Source: Nocardiopsis sp. CC223A
Lineage (GTDB): Bacteria; Actinomycetota; Actinomycetes; Streptosporangiales; Streptosporangiaceae
Assembly: GCF_030766825.1 (NCBI RefSeq)
Contig: NZ_JASFDV010000008.1
Coordinates: 1 to 64,000, forward strand
DNA: 64,000 nt
Reading direction: 5' to 3'
The notes beneath the pieces were generated by a model. It ran no database searches and was not told where the DNA came from. It saw nothing but the letters and a program-made list of their open reading frames with translations. The position numbers and the translations under genes are program-made. Of the stretch, positions 9,339 to 17,848 are shown piece by piece (positions within the stretch are counted from its first letter, which is position 1; every line of letters starts with the position of its first letter).

Positions 9339-10101
9339 TGAGAAGGCACCACCCAAGAAGCAGGGGCTGCACGGGTGGAAGGCCGCAATCGCGGTTTTCG
9401 GCTGCGGGTCGTTGGCGGCCTTCGGTGTCTTCGGTGTTCTTGCGCTTATCGCCGGTTCCTTCCTTCGTGCCACGTCGGCGGGGGTGACAGAGGAAGAGGG
9501 ACAGGTCGCCGGAGTGGAGCAGACAGGGGCGCCCAGAGACGAGCTGCCGCCGGGCGATCTCAACGTTTGCGAGAACTACTTTCCGTTGATCTCTGATGTG
9601 ACGATCGAAGAGACTCTCAGCAGCGTGGACATGGACGATGCTCAGGCTGAGGGATTCCAACTGGGTGATCGGCGAGAGGTTGCCGGGGAATGCTCGTTTG
9701 TGATATCGCCTTCATACGGGATTAACTCTGAGTCTGCTCGATGGGATATGAATTTCTCCTACCAAGCCATCGTGTTTGATCCGAATGTGGACCGTGATGA
9801 GCAGGCGGCTCAGATCTTTGTGAGCGAGGTGTCAGAAGCCGAGCGGGTGAACTCCGGATCTTCTGAGGTTGATGATCCTTCCTGGGCAGAAGAATCCCGA
9901 GCGTTCTATGGGGTGGGTGAAGCAGGGGAGAGTCGTTACTTGGTCATCTTGCGTACGCGAAGCGCTGTCTATACGTTTGACTTCGCGGGTGATGTCTCCG
10001 ACGCCAATTCAGGTGTTGTGCCGAAAAATGACTTCACGCGCCAGGCTGAAGATGTAGTGGAGAGGCTGCATAATCGCTTCTTTCTTCTGATCCCGGAGTG
10101 A
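9331..10101 (+). CDS. Membrane-anchored protein of unknown function, last gene before the IS element
   Basis: 256 residues from a GTG start inside the end of the upstream hydrolase gene (8-bp overlap), so translationally coupled. A TM helix spans about 18-45 (AAIAVFGCGSLAAFGVFGVL); the rest is an acidic extracytoplasmic domain with two Cys (NVCENY and GECSFV) that could form a disulfide. I do not recognise the family. From about 9580 to the end, AT-ending codons (gat, gag, tct, ttt) are much more frequent than in the neighbouring genes, suggesting a different origin or weak expression. An IS5-family element lies 91 bp downstream. Confidence 0.7.
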   Translation: MVDEKAPPKKQGLHGWKAAIAVFGCGSLAAFGVFGVLALIAGSFLRATSAGVTEEEGQVAGVEQTGAPRDELPPGDLNVCENYFPLISDVTIEETLSSVDMDDAQAEGFQLGDRREVAGECSFVISPSYGINSESARWDMNFSYQAIVFDPNVDRDEQAAQIFVSEVSEAERVNSGSSEVDDPSWAEESRAFYGVGEAGESRYLVILRTRSAVYTFDFAGDVSDANSGVVPKNDFTRQAEDVVERLHNRFFLLIPE

Positions 10102-10192
10102 TCAGCGCGGAAGTGGTGGGTCGGTCGGGTTATCCACAGGTTGGGGGCGGGCGACTTCCTTCCCTTTCACCCGATCTCTAGGGTGGATGTAA

Positions 10193-10209
10193 GAGCTCAT
10201 CTCATTTGG
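10193..10209 (+). repeat. Left terminal inverted repeat of the IS5-family element
   Basis: GAGCTCATCTCATTTGG, an exact reverse complement of 11025-11041, immediately preceded by the TAA target duplication. It also holds the palindromic SacI-like hexamer at the very tip. Confidence 0.93.
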
Positions 10210-10229
10210 GTTCTCGGTAACCTAGCCGA

Positions 10230-10583
10230 GTGTCGATGGTGGAACGGCTGGTGCCGGACGAGCTGTGGGAACTGTTCCAGCGGGTGGTGCCCGAGGCGCC
10301 CACCCGACCGCAAGGCGGCGGTCGGCGCAGACACGGCGACCGCCAAGTGCTGGCCGCGATCATCTTCGTGGCCACGTCCGGGTGCACCTGGGCCCAGCTC
10401 CCGCCGGTGTTCGGCCCCTCCGGGCCCACCGCGCACCGGCGCTTCACCGAGTGGACCCAAGCTCGGGTCTGGGCCAAGCTCCACCGCCTGGTCCTGGACG
10501 AGCTGGGTTCTCGCGGTGAGCTGGACTGGTCGCGGTGCGCGATCGACTCGGTGAACATGCGGGCCCTCAAAGGGGGGACCTGA
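10230..10583 (+). CDS. IS5-family transposase, N-terminal frame (OrfA)
   Basis: 117 residues with the N-terminal DUF4096-like helix-turn-helix region of IS5-type transposases (LVPDELWELFQRVVPEA, then RQVLAAIIFVATSGCTWAQL). The first catalytic Asp is in CAIDSVNMRA, about residue 107. The frame stops at 10581-10583, right after an A3G6 run (10569-10577). The catalytic domain continues in the -1 frame from about 10535, so a programmed -1 slip on this run would give one transposase of about 267 residues. Such slippage is established for IS427-type elements. Confidence 0.88.
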   Translation: MSMVERLVPDELWELFQRVVPEAPTRPQGGGRRRHGDRQVLAAIIFVATSGCTWAQLPPVFGPSGPTAHRRFTEWTQARVWAKLHRLVLDELGSRGELDWSRCAIDSVNMRALKGGT

Positions 10584-11032
10584 CGGGTCCGAATCCTGTC
10601 GACCGGGGCAAGAAGGGGTCGAAGATCCACCTGATCACCGACCGGCGGGGGTTGCCCCTGTCCATGGCGATCTCGGGGGCCAACACCCACGACAGCCAAG
10701 CGCTGCAACCCCTGGTGGAGGGGATCCCGCCGATCCGCTCCCGCCGCGGACCCCGGCGGCGCAAACCGGGCAAGCTGCACGGTGACAAGGGCTACGACTA
10801 CGCCCACCTGCGCCGCTGGCTCCGGCGCCGGGGGATCGTGCACCGCCTGGCCCGCCGGGGTGTGGAGTCCTCGCAGCGGCTGGGCAGGCACCGGTGGCAG
10901 GTCGAGCGCACCATGGCCTGGCTGGCCGGATGCCGTCGCCTGCACCGCCGCTACGAGCGCAAGGCCGACCACTTCCTAGCCTTCGCGGGCATCGCCTGCA
11001 CACTCATTTGCTACCGCAGACTCACCAAATGA
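10535..11032 (+). CDS. IS5-family transposase, catalytic C-terminal frame (OrfB)
   Basis: DDE_Tnp_1 catalytic region in the -1 frame relative to OrfA. The second Asp is in GDKGYDY, and the Glu is in WQVERTMAWLAGCRRL. The segment KGSKIHLITDRRGLPL is the typical core strand motif of IS5 transposases. It probably has no start of its own and is expressed by -1 frameshifting from OrfA at the A3G6 run 10569-10577. It ends 9 bp inside the right terminal repeat region, as usual. No premature stop is seen. Confidence 0.88.
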   Translation: MRDRLGEHAGPQRGDLTGPNPVDRGKKGSKIHLITDRRGLPLSMAISGANTHDSQALQPLVEGIPPIRSRRGPRRRKPGKLHGDKGYDYAHLRRWLRRRGIVHRLARRGVESSQRLGRHRWQVERTMAWLAGCRRLHRRYERKADHFLAFAGIACTLICYRRLTK

Positions 11033-11041
11033 GATGAGCTC
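11025..11041 (-). repeat. Right terminal inverted repeat of the IS5-family element
   Basis: CCAAATGAGATGAGCTC, the exact complement of the left end, followed by the TAA target duplicate at 11042-11044. Confidence 0.93.
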
Positions 11042-11044
11042 TAA

Positions 11045-11847
11045 GGGGGAGCCGAGGTTCCGCCGACATGGTGCTGCCCTACACGGACCCAGGTGGCGGA
11101 CGTCCACCACGACCCCGTCGCAGGCTCCTCCTCATCGACGCCCTGGCCGCCTGTTGGGGGTCCCGGGCGCCGCGGTGGACTTCCCGTTCTGCGCGGGGTC
11201 GGGCACCGCGGTCCGGGGCGAGTCCATCCCCCCGCCCAGGAGGCCCTCACCGCCCGGCCCGGGACGCCTCCCGGTGAGCGCCCACCCGTCGGCCGCCCCC
11301 GGGATGCGCGCCGTCCTGTCCGCTCCCCGGGGCCGCCGCTTCACCCGTATCCGCGTCAAGGCCCGCCGCCCGCCCACCCGTGAGCAGCGCCTCTTCACGC
11401 AGATGCCGGACAATGCCCGCGTCGCCCGCCGCCCCGCCCACGGCGAACTCCCGCCCTGGATGGACCTCCACCACACCCGCATCACCGCGCGCGCCCCCAC
11501 CCCGTCCCGAACGCACGCAGGACGACACTTGTCGCCCGCCCCCGCGAGCCTGCGGAATGACGAGAACCCCGCCGGAGCCGACGTCGAACCCGGTGGGCCG
11601 CACGTTCCGGTCGGCCCAACGGGAACGTGCCCGGGAAGAGCGACATCCCCGACATGCCCTCGCCGGCTCCCGGAGGCCCGCGCATATTCCTGGACCAGGC
11701 CTTCCGTGCCTTCATCGCCCGTCTCCGCCAGGTCGGCCGGACAGAAGCGGGAATGTCTCATTTGAGGCTGATGCCGGCCTTTCCTGGAATCCAAGGTCCT
11801 GATCAGCGCCTTTGACATTTTTGTCATGATGCGGCCACGCTGGGGCC
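11045..11847. other. Gene-free region between the IS element and the second half of the cluster
   Basis: No open frame here has a convincing start and coding pattern. A plus-strand Arg/Pro/His-rich frame from about 11303 may be a relic. Two inverted repeats stand out. GCACGTTCC at 11600-11608 pairs with GGAACGTGC at 11622-11630. TGACA at 11813-11817 pairs with TGTCA at 11822-11826, directly upstream of the DUF4913-like gene, and could be an operator. Confidence 0.4.
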
Positions 11848-12336
11848 GTGAGTGATGACACCCCCCATTCCTCGCCGGTGTTCTTTTCCGGCTTCCCGGA
11901 AGAGACGCCCTCCCCGGAACGCGCCTGGGTCGACTTCGACGCGGATCAGGCCCACCACGCGTTGACCCGGCTGCGCGCGTGGATGGGCGATGTTCTCGTT
12001 CACGAGCCCGCGGCCGATCTCCTCCGGCCGTGCTGGTACCGGCACCCCGCCGCGGTTCAAAGCCTGTTGGACGCCCAGGCCGCCTGGCATCAGGCGTACC
12101 GGTCCGCACTCGACGAGGCGTCCGCCCTGACCTGGGCCCTGGACTGGTCGCAGCGGTACCTTCCGCATGTCGAGCAGCGACTCGCGCGGCTGCTGGCCCA
12201 GTGCACCAGCGTGCGCCATGACCCCCGTCCCGCCGACCTGCCACGGCCCGCGGCGGAGGACGTCGCAGCCTACCTGCGGTGGTGGACCGCCGACCGGGAT
12301 CCCGCCACCGAGCCGCCCCATCGGGAGGGCCGGTGA
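11848..12336 (+). CDS. DUF4913-like protein of a conjugation-associated cluster
   Basis: 162 residues from a GTG start; TTGACA-like and TGACA/TGTCA sequences lie 20-35 bp upstream. A central segment (LLRPCWYRHPAAVQSLLDAQAAWHQAY) resembles DUF4913, small soluble proteins found beside TraD-like ATPases and plasmid or ICE genes in actinobacteria. Their biochemical role is unknown. The stop overlaps the GTG of the next gene (GTGA), indicating translational coupling with the M48 protease. DUF assignment is by eye and moderately sure. Confidence 0.66.
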   Translation: MSDDTPHSSPVFFSGFPEETPSPERAWVDFDADQAHHALTRLRAWMGDVLVHEPAADLLRPCWYRHPAAVQSLLDAQAAWHQAYRSALDEASALTWALDWSQRYLPHVEQRLARLLAQCTSVRHDPRPADLPRPAAEDVAAYLRWWTADRDPATEPPHREGR

Positions 12337-13649
12337 CCCTTCAGGCCGCGGCCGCCTTCTGCGACGAATGCGGTACCCCCTTGGCCGGGGCCACCCTCTG
12401 CCCGGCCTGCGCCACCCCCGTCACCTTCCCACCGGATCCCCGGTCCCGGTCCCGATACCGGGACCGGGCGGCCAGGGCCTCCCGCCGCACCGGCCGGCAG
12501 TTGCGCGCCGTGCTCCGTCACAACCGGGCCGGCGGCCTCGTCGGGGCGATCGCCGCCTGGTTCAACCTTCCGCTGGTGCTGCTCATGGCCGCGGTCGGAG
12601 GCGTCTTCGGGGGTATCGTCGGCCTCTTCTCCGGAGGTATGGGAGGTCCGGGCGCTCTCACCCGGGTCTCCACCCTGTGGAGCGTTCTGGTGCCGATGCC
12701 CGTGGACCTGAGCGACCTGCTGCCCACCGCCGCCATCCAGATCGGCGGCGTCATAGGCGCCCTCGTCGGTATCGCCGCGGGCGCTCTCACCATGGCATGG
12801 CTCACCCTGGCCACCCCCTGGGAACTGCTCTACACCGCGGATCCGCTCTGGCCCCTGGCGGTCCTCCTCGGCCAGCTCCTGACCGCGGCGGCCGTCGGCG
12901 CCCTGTACACCACGTATTCCATCCACACCGAGGCATGGCGCCTGCGCCTGGCGGGGGCACGCCGCCTCAGCCGCCGTGAGGCCGCCTGGCTGCTCCCCCT
13001 ATTGCGTCAGGCGGCTCAGCGCATGGGCATTCCCGCGGACGACCTGCCGGTGCTGCTCATGGACGACCGGCACACCCCCAACGCCACGGCGTTCACCCGT
13101 CACATCGTCATCGACCAGGGGCTGTTGGAGTTTCTACGCCACGACACCGAGACCGTCGAGGCGGTCCTCGCCCACGAGCTCGCCCACTGGCACCGCGGTG
13201 ACGCCACCGTCATGGCCTGGGGGAAGGGCCTCGCCCTTCCGCTCTACCTCGCCTACAACTTCACCGTGAAGGTCCACGAGGCCACCAGGTGGGGACCCCT
13301 GCGAATCCTCGTGTGGATCGTGCTGTGGAGCGTCAACGCCACCATGCACGGCCTGGTCGTACCGCTGCACGCCCGCTACTGGCGTGACTGCGAGTACGCC
13401 GCCGACGCCGCGGCCGCGGCCGCCGGGTACGCCGACGGGCTCCACCGTGCCCTGTCCCGGTTGCGTCAGACCTTCGACGGCGCGCGCACCGGTTGGGACG
13501 CCACCATGCTCGCCACCCATCCGCCCACCGAACTCCGGCTGGAACGCCTTGAGCGGCCCGGACGAGAGCACCCCTTGCCCGGAGCCCTGTCCGCGGCCCG
13601 GACCATCCCTCGCCCCGACCTGCCCCATCACGTTCCCGACAAGGACTGA
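12333..13649 (+). CDS. Zinc-ribbon M48-family membrane metallopeptidase
   Basis: 438 residues from the GTG that overlaps the previous stop. A zinc ribbon uses Cys10, Cys13, Cys23 and Cys26 (CDEC...CPAC). Hydrophobic helices follow at about 68-110, 125-160 and 165-195. The M48 active site HELAH is at residues 281-285 with a typical downstream CEYAADAAAA helix carrying the third zinc ligand (Glu in CEYAAD). HtpX-like M48 proteases cleave membrane proteins; an N-terminal zinc ribbon is not standard for HtpX. The position inside a coupled transfer-gene run suggests it processes or controls the apparatus, which is inference. It ends 4 bp before the TraD-like gene. Confidence 0.85.
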   Translation: MTLQAAAAFCDECGTPLAGATLCPACATPVTFPPDPRSRSRYRDRAARASRRTGRQLRAVLRHNRAGGLVGAIAAWFNLPLVLLMAAVGGVFGGIVGLFSGGMGGPGALTRVSTLWSVLVPMPVDLSDLLPTAAIQIGGVIGALVGIAAGALTMAWLTLATPWELLYTADPLWPLAVLLGQLLTAAAVGALYTTYSIHTEAWRLRLAGARRLSRREAAWLLPLLRQAAQRMGIPADDLPVLLMDDRHTPNATAFTRHIVIDQGLLEFLRHDTETVEAVLAHELAHWHRGDATVMAWGKGLALPLYLAYNFTVKVHEATRWGPLRILVWIVLWSVNATMHGLVVPLHARYWRDCEYAADAAAAAAGYADGLHRALSRLRQTFDGARTGWDATMLATHPPTELRLERLERPGREHPLPGALSAARTIPRPDLPHHVPDKD

Positions 13650-13653
13650 GCGG

Positions 13654-15033
13654 ATGCACCCCTTCCCCCCGCTGCCCGCCGAAGACCTCGAACCCCGGCA
13701 ACGGGTCTTCCTCGGGCGTGACCCGAACGACGGCCACCGACGTGTCTGGTCCAGTGCCTCGGACTCGGTCGGCGTCATCGGGCCGCCCCGCTACGGCAAG
13801 ACCGCCGGCCTCATCATCCCGAGCCTGCTCCACTGGGACGGTCCGGTCGTGTGCACCTCCACCCGCGGAGACCTCCTGCGCGCCACGGGCGACCGGCGCC
13901 GCCACATGGCACGCCCCGGCGGCCGCGTCCACCTGTACGACCCGCTCCTCACCGAGGGCCTGGGGACCATGCGGTGGTCTCCCCTGGCCGACTGCGCCGA
14001 CTCCGGGGTCTGCTACCGACGCGTCCAGGCCATGACCGCCACCGCGGCCGGTGGTGTGACCGACGCCGACCATTGGCGATCCGGTGCGGCGCTCATCCTC
14101 CGCGGACTCTTCCATGCCGCCGCTCTGGCCGGTGAGCCCCTGGCCCAGGTGCGGCGATGGATCGCCCGCCAGGACGTACGGTTCCCGGCCGACCTCATCC
14201 GTTCCCACCGCGGAACCGAAGCGTGGGCGGACGACCTCGAAAGCCTGCCCCTGCTCGGCGACCGGGAACGCGGATCCTTCTACTCCGTCGCACGCGGTTG
14301 CCTGGAAGCCACCGCCGAACCCCGGGTACTCGACTCGTGCTCGGCGGTCGACCTGGACATCGACGCCTTCCTCGACACCGATTCCACGTTGTTCATCGTG
14401 GGCCCCGGCCATATCCAGGAAGCGATCGCCCCGCTCATCGTCGCCCTGGTCGACGCCATCGCCCAACGCGCCGCCGAACGCGCGGCCCGCGCCGGAGGAC
14501 GTCTTCCCCGGCCGCTGCTGCTGGCCCTGGACGAGGTCGCCAACATCGCTCCACTCGACTCCCTGCCGACCCTGGTCTCCGAAGGCGGTGGCCGCGGCAT
14601 CATCACCCTGTGGTCCACCCAGTCCCTGGCCTACCTGCGTGCCCGGTACGGCGTCGAGCGAGCCCAAGGGATCCTGACCTCCACCACCGCCAAGATCACC
14701 TACGGGGGGTTGTCCTCCGAAGCCGACCTGCGCAACATCTCCTCCTGGGCGGGAGAGAGTCACATACCCGAGATCACCCACCACGGCACCGGGGTCGACC
14801 CGGCCACAGGCCTGCCCGACCGTCTGCGCCTGGGCAGCCCCGACCAGTTCGGACCGCACTCGATCGGCGGCGCCTACCGGCCGGTCATGCCCTTGGACGT
14901 TCTCCAGCAGATGCCCCCCGGCCATGCCTGGCTGTGGTGGCAGTCCTCGCCGCCCCTGCACGTGGAGACCCGTCCCGCCCACCTCGTACCCGCCTACCAA
15001 CGGGTGCGCGGATACACCCCCGAGCGTTCATGA
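13654..15033 (+). CDS. TraD/TraG/VirD4-like type IV coupling ATPase
   Basis: 459 residues. Walker A GPPRYGKT at 43-50 and Walker B LLLALDEVAN with Asp293/Glu294 are both intact. GGRGIITLWSTQSLAYLRARYG near residue 310 is the characteristic post-Walker-B Gln motif of VirD4/TraD proteins. There is no N-terminal TM segment, so it is the soluble short form seen in actinobacterial elements. Such ATPases recruit DNA or protein substrates to the transfer channel. The ATG follows the M48 gene by 4 bp, and the last codons overlap the next gene by ATGA, so all four genes 11848-16199 look like one operon. Confidence 0.85.
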   Translation: MHPFPPLPAEDLEPRQRVFLGRDPNDGHRRVWSSASDSVGVIGPPRYGKTAGLIIPSLLHWDGPVVCTSTRGDLLRATGDRRRHMARPGGRVHLYDPLLTEGLGTMRWSPLADCADSGVCYRRVQAMTATAAGGVTDADHWRSGAALILRGLFHAAALAGEPLAQVRRWIARQDVRFPADLIRSHRGTEAWADDLESLPLLGDRERGSFYSVARGCLEATAEPRVLDSCSAVDLDIDAFLDTDSTLFIVGPGHIQEAIAPLIVALVDAIAQRAAERAARAGGRLPRPLLLALDEVANIAPLDSLPTLVSEGGGRGIITLWSTQSLAYLRARYGVERAQGILTSTTAKITYGGLSSEADLRNISSWAGESHIPEITHHGTGVDPATGLPDRLRLGSPDQFGPHSIGGAYRPVMPLDVLQQMPPGHAWLWWQSSPPLHVETRPAHLVPAYQRVRGYTPERS

Positions 15034-16199
15034 CCGCCGCCGACGTATTGCCCACATGCCCCCGCTGCCGTGCCCGTGCCGTGCGGGCCGAGGCCCGGTT
15101 CTGCCGCGCCTGCGGGGCCGCTCTCCACGGCGGGACCGAGGCTCCTGCTCCACCCGCTCCGACGCCGGCCGGACCGAGGAGGCCGCGATTGCGGCGCCTC
15201 CTCCTGATCGGGGCCGTCGCGGTGTCCGTCCTCGTCCTGGCCGGAGTGGGACTGCGCGTCGTTCAGGGGCGGGTCACCGACCCGACCGATCCCGTCGACG
15301 CGCTGCTGGACCGGATCGCCGACGCTGACGCCGGTGCCCTCGCGGGCCACATCGATACCGACCCCCTCCTGCTTGCGGAGGGCTACACCCCGCCCGAGGA
15401 CCTGAGGACCACCGGCGTCACGTACGGCCGGAACGATCCCGATACCCGGCGTCCCAACCGCAACGCGGCCACCGTGCACATCGCCTACCGCATCGGTGGG
15501 ACCACCCACACCGCTTTCGTGCGCGTTCAACGTGAGCCCACGGGGTGGATCCGATCGTGGGAGATAACGGATCCGGGTGATCTGCCCGGTGAACTCGTGA
15601 TCGCCAGTGCTCATGTGGATCACGTCATGGTCGCCGGAGCCGATGTGCCCACAACCGCTCCCGCCCGAATAAGCACCACGGTTGCGATTCCGGTGCTTCC
15701 GGGGATTTACACCTTGAGCACCTCCGGCGACGAGGAACTGTTCGTTTCTTCCGCCCCGCTCGGGGAGGTGACCGTGCCCGGTGCCGATTCCCGTGTCGAG
15801 ATCACCGTCGACCCCGCCGAGCTCCAGGTTCGCGAGAACCTACGGCAGGAGATCGCCGAGCAGGTGGCCGGGCACCTGGACACCTGCGTGGCCGACGCCA
15901 ACGCCGCCGCCACGCTCTCGCCGTCGGGATGCCCCCTGCGGGTGGACCGCGCCGTTTACCGATCGGTCCGTGAGGTCACCTGGGCCCTTGCCGAGTATCC
16001 CGAGATCACCGTCGTCCCCGCTGAGAGCGGTCTGCACGGCGAGCCGCTGGAAGTACGGACCATCACGCCCGGTGCGGCAGATGCCAGCTGGTTTTACGCC
16101 TACACCGATGATGAGGCCGCCGAAGAGGCCGTTGTCGATATCACTGTTGCCGGTACCGTGAGCGTCGATTCCGACGGCGCCGCACTCTGGCGGCCCTAG
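15030..16199 (+). CDS. Zinc-ribbon, single-TM protein with large extracytoplasmic region
   Basis: 389 residues, ATG overlapping the TraD-like stop (ATGA). A cytoplasmic zinc ribbon uses Cys10, Cys13, Cys25 and Cys28 (CPRC...CRAC), then a Pro-rich linker and a TM helix at about 56-76 (LLLIGAVAVSVLVLAGVGL). The rest is beta-rich and probably outside the membrane, with DPVDALLDRIADADAGALAGHI and a later segment VAIPVLPGIYTLSTSGDEEL. The layout resembles TcaA/YvbJ-type zinc-ribbon membrane proteins, but the family is not certain. The same zinc-ribbon start as the M48 protease two genes upstream suggests the two may share a partner. Confidence 0.72.
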   Translation: MTAADVLPTCPRCRARAVRAEARFCRACGAALHGGTEAPAPPAPTPAGPRRPRLRRLLLIGAVAVSVLVLAGVGLRVVQGRVTDPTDPVDALLDRIADADAGALAGHIDTDPLLLAEGYTPPEDLRTTGVTYGRNDPDTRRPNRNAATVHIAYRIGGTTHTAFVRVQREPTGWIRSWEITDPGDLPGELVIASAHVDHVMVAGADVPTTAPARISTTVAIPVLPGIYTLSTSGDEELFVSSAPLGEVTVPGADSRVEITVDPAELQVRENLRQEIAEQVAGHLDTCVADANAAATLSPSGCPLRVDRAVYRSVREVTWALAEYPEITVVPAESGLHGEPLEVRTITPGAADASWFYAYTDDEAAEEAVVDITVAGTVSVDSDGAALWRP

Positions 16200-16210
16200 A
16201 AAGGAACGAA

Positions 16211-16483
16211 ATGAATGATATGACTCCTCAGGAGGAGCGCTTCTACGCTACCGCCTCCATCACCGTTCTGTACGACATCTTCGTGGACACCGCCACCCGG
16301 CTGAGCGGTAAATATGTTGCCCTCTCCCGTAAGGCCTCCACCGAGGACGAACGCCGACGGTGGTGGGCCGAGGTCATGGAGCTTCGAGACCTGGAAAGGT
16401 CGGTCGACCCTGACGATCGGGAAGCCCTCATCGCCCACATCGAAGAGTGGCGTGCCGAGGTCGCTCGGCTACAGGGCAGGTGA
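16211..16483 (+). CDS. Probable antitoxin of a zeta-toxin pair
   Basis: 90-residue helical, charged protein (ERFYATASITVLYDIFVDTA, then EWRAEVARLQGR). The start ATG lies behind AAAGGAACG. Its stop overlaps the GTG of the zeta-type kinase gene (GTGA), the gene order and coupling typical of toxin-antitoxin operons. The sequence resembles the short helical partner proteins found before actinobacterial zeta toxins rather than classical epsilon. Antitoxin function is inferred from size and position. Confidence 0.7.
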   Translation: MNDMTPQEERFYATASITVLYDIFVDTATRLSGKYVALSRKASTEDERRRWWAEVMELRDLERSVDPDDREALIAHIEEWRAEVARLQGR

Positions 16484-17736
16484 CCGTGTCGCCTTACCGC
16501 TTGGAGCAGGAACAACTGGAGAGCATCTTCCGTGCCGAGGTTCGGTCCTACGTCTTCGACGGATACACGCCGAGCCGCGCTCCCGATGACACCCCTGTTC
16601 TCGTCCTGTTGGGAGCCCAACCCGCCGCCGGAAAATCCCGGGCCCAGACCGCGATCATCCGGGAGAACCCTGACGTCGTCCCTCTCACCGGTGACAGGCT
16701 GCGGCAGTTCCATTCCGCCTATGACGACCTGATGGAACAGAACCCCTTGGAGATGCCCAACGCCACCGCCCGGGCTTCGGGCGCCTGGGTGAAGATGAGC
16801 ATCGACCACGCCCGGGACAACCGCTACAGCCTCCTTCTCGAAGGCACCTTCCGGGACCCTGAGATGACCATGGACACCGCCCGCGAGTTCGCCGAATCCG
16901 GATACCGGGTGCACCTGGTCGCCCTCGCCGTCAACGAGCGGGTCAGCCGCATGGACACGGTCAGCCGTTACCTCGGCCCCGGCGATGACACCAACCGGTG
17001 GACCCCCGCCACCGCACACGATCTCGGTTACCGGATGGCCCCGCACACCGTTCGGGCCGCCGAGGACAACCCCCACGTCCACCGCATCACCATCACCGAC
17101 AGGTCCGGTGAGGACCTGTTCACCAACACCCGCACCCCGGAAGGCGACTGGGCCGGACCCACCGGAGCGGCGGAGACCCTCCTCTCCGTCCGGGAACGGC
17201 CCCTGGAGCGGGACGGCGCCCGGGAGTGGCTGGTGCGGCGCAACGAGTACACCGCGGCCCTCGTCGAACGCGGTGAGTTCGGTCCCGTCACCCGGCCGAC
17301 CTTCGAGAAACTCCACACGGACGCCGGCACGGTCGCCGACCAGGCCTGGCCGGACCCGGAGGACAGCCGCCAGAGGCTGCGGCACCGGGCCGACCAGCGC
17401 TTCCACGGGTACCTCCTGGACTCGTCCGCCGAGGGGACGCCGAGCGACCTGCTCCCCGCTTCCCCGGATGTCTTCTCGGCGAGTGACACCCGTGTGGCCG
17501 CCGACCGTCTCGACGCCGGACTCGAACGTGAACGGGACCGCCGGTCCAAGCTTTCCGCGGACCGCGTCGGTATCGAGAACGGGGTCCGCGAGGAGATGCG
17601 TGTGCTGCGCGGCCCATCCCGTGACTCCGCGCGGACGCCGACGGCCCCGGAAGCAGGAACGGAGATGGGAAGAACCGGGCAGCGGCAGCCGGACAGAGAG
17701 GACCTCCAACGTGACGGTCCAGAGCCCGGGCTTTGA
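16480..17736 (+). CDS. Zeta-type toxin, P-loop kinase
   Basis: 418 residues from a GTG overlapping the upstream stop; a GTG two codons later is an alternative. Walker A GAQPAAGKS is at 45-53, followed by LTGDRLRQFHSAYDDL with the conserved Asp-Arg of zeta toxins and LLLEGTFRDPEMTM with the substrate-binding Arg-Asp-Pro. The first about 210 residues are the zeta_toxin domain; family members phosphorylate UDP-N-acetylglucosamine or another small substrate. The C-terminal about 200 residues are polar and Arg/Glu-rich, an extension beyond the minimal toxin. The pair could stabilise the secretion-like locus in the genome. Confidence 0.87.
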   Translation: MTVSPYRLEQEQLESIFRAEVRSYVFDGYTPSRAPDDTPVLVLLGAQPAAGKSRAQTAIIRENPDVVPLTGDRLRQFHSAYDDLMEQNPLEMPNATARASGAWVKMSIDHARDNRYSLLLEGTFRDPEMTMDTAREFAESGYRVHLVALAVNERVSRMDTVSRYLGPGDDTNRWTPATAHDLGYRMAPHTVRAAEDNPHVHRITITDRSGEDLFTNTRTPEGDWAGPTGAAETLLSVRERPLERDGAREWLVRRNEYTAALVERGEFGPVTRPTFEKLHTDAGTVADQAWPDPEDSRQRLRHRADQRFHGYLLDSSAEGTPSDLLPASPDVFSASDTRVAADRLDAGLERERDRRSKLSADRVGIENGVREEMRVLRGPSRDSARTPTAPEAGTEMGRTGQRQPDREDLQRDGPEPGL

Positions 17737-17848
17737 ACAGCGGCGAGGGGCACCGCTCTGCCCCCGGCGCCCCGGAAGCCGGTACAGGGGCCGGACCCGA
17801 CCGTATCCCGGTACCGCGGGCGACGATCCGTAGGAGGCCACCGCGGCC

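Larger units (their letters stand above)
10193..11041 (+). mobile_element. IS5-family (IS427/IS1031-like) insertion sequence, apparently intact
   Basis: An 849-bp element bounded by perfect 17-bp terminal inverted repeats, GAGCTCATCTCATTTGG at 10193-10209 and its complement at 11025-11041. It is flanked by a 3-bp direct repeat TAA (10190-10192 and 11042-11044), the target-site duplication expected for this subgroup. It contains the transposase in two overlapping frames. It sits just downstream of the membrane-protein genes of the secretion-like cluster and splits that cluster in two. Perfect ends, a clean target duplication and an undisrupted DDE triad suggest recent insertion. Confidence 0.93.

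Noticed and set aside
11303-11765. Gene in the region right of the IS element
   Set aside because: Arg/Pro/His-rich frame without a ribosome site or recognisable domain. At most a decayed gene.
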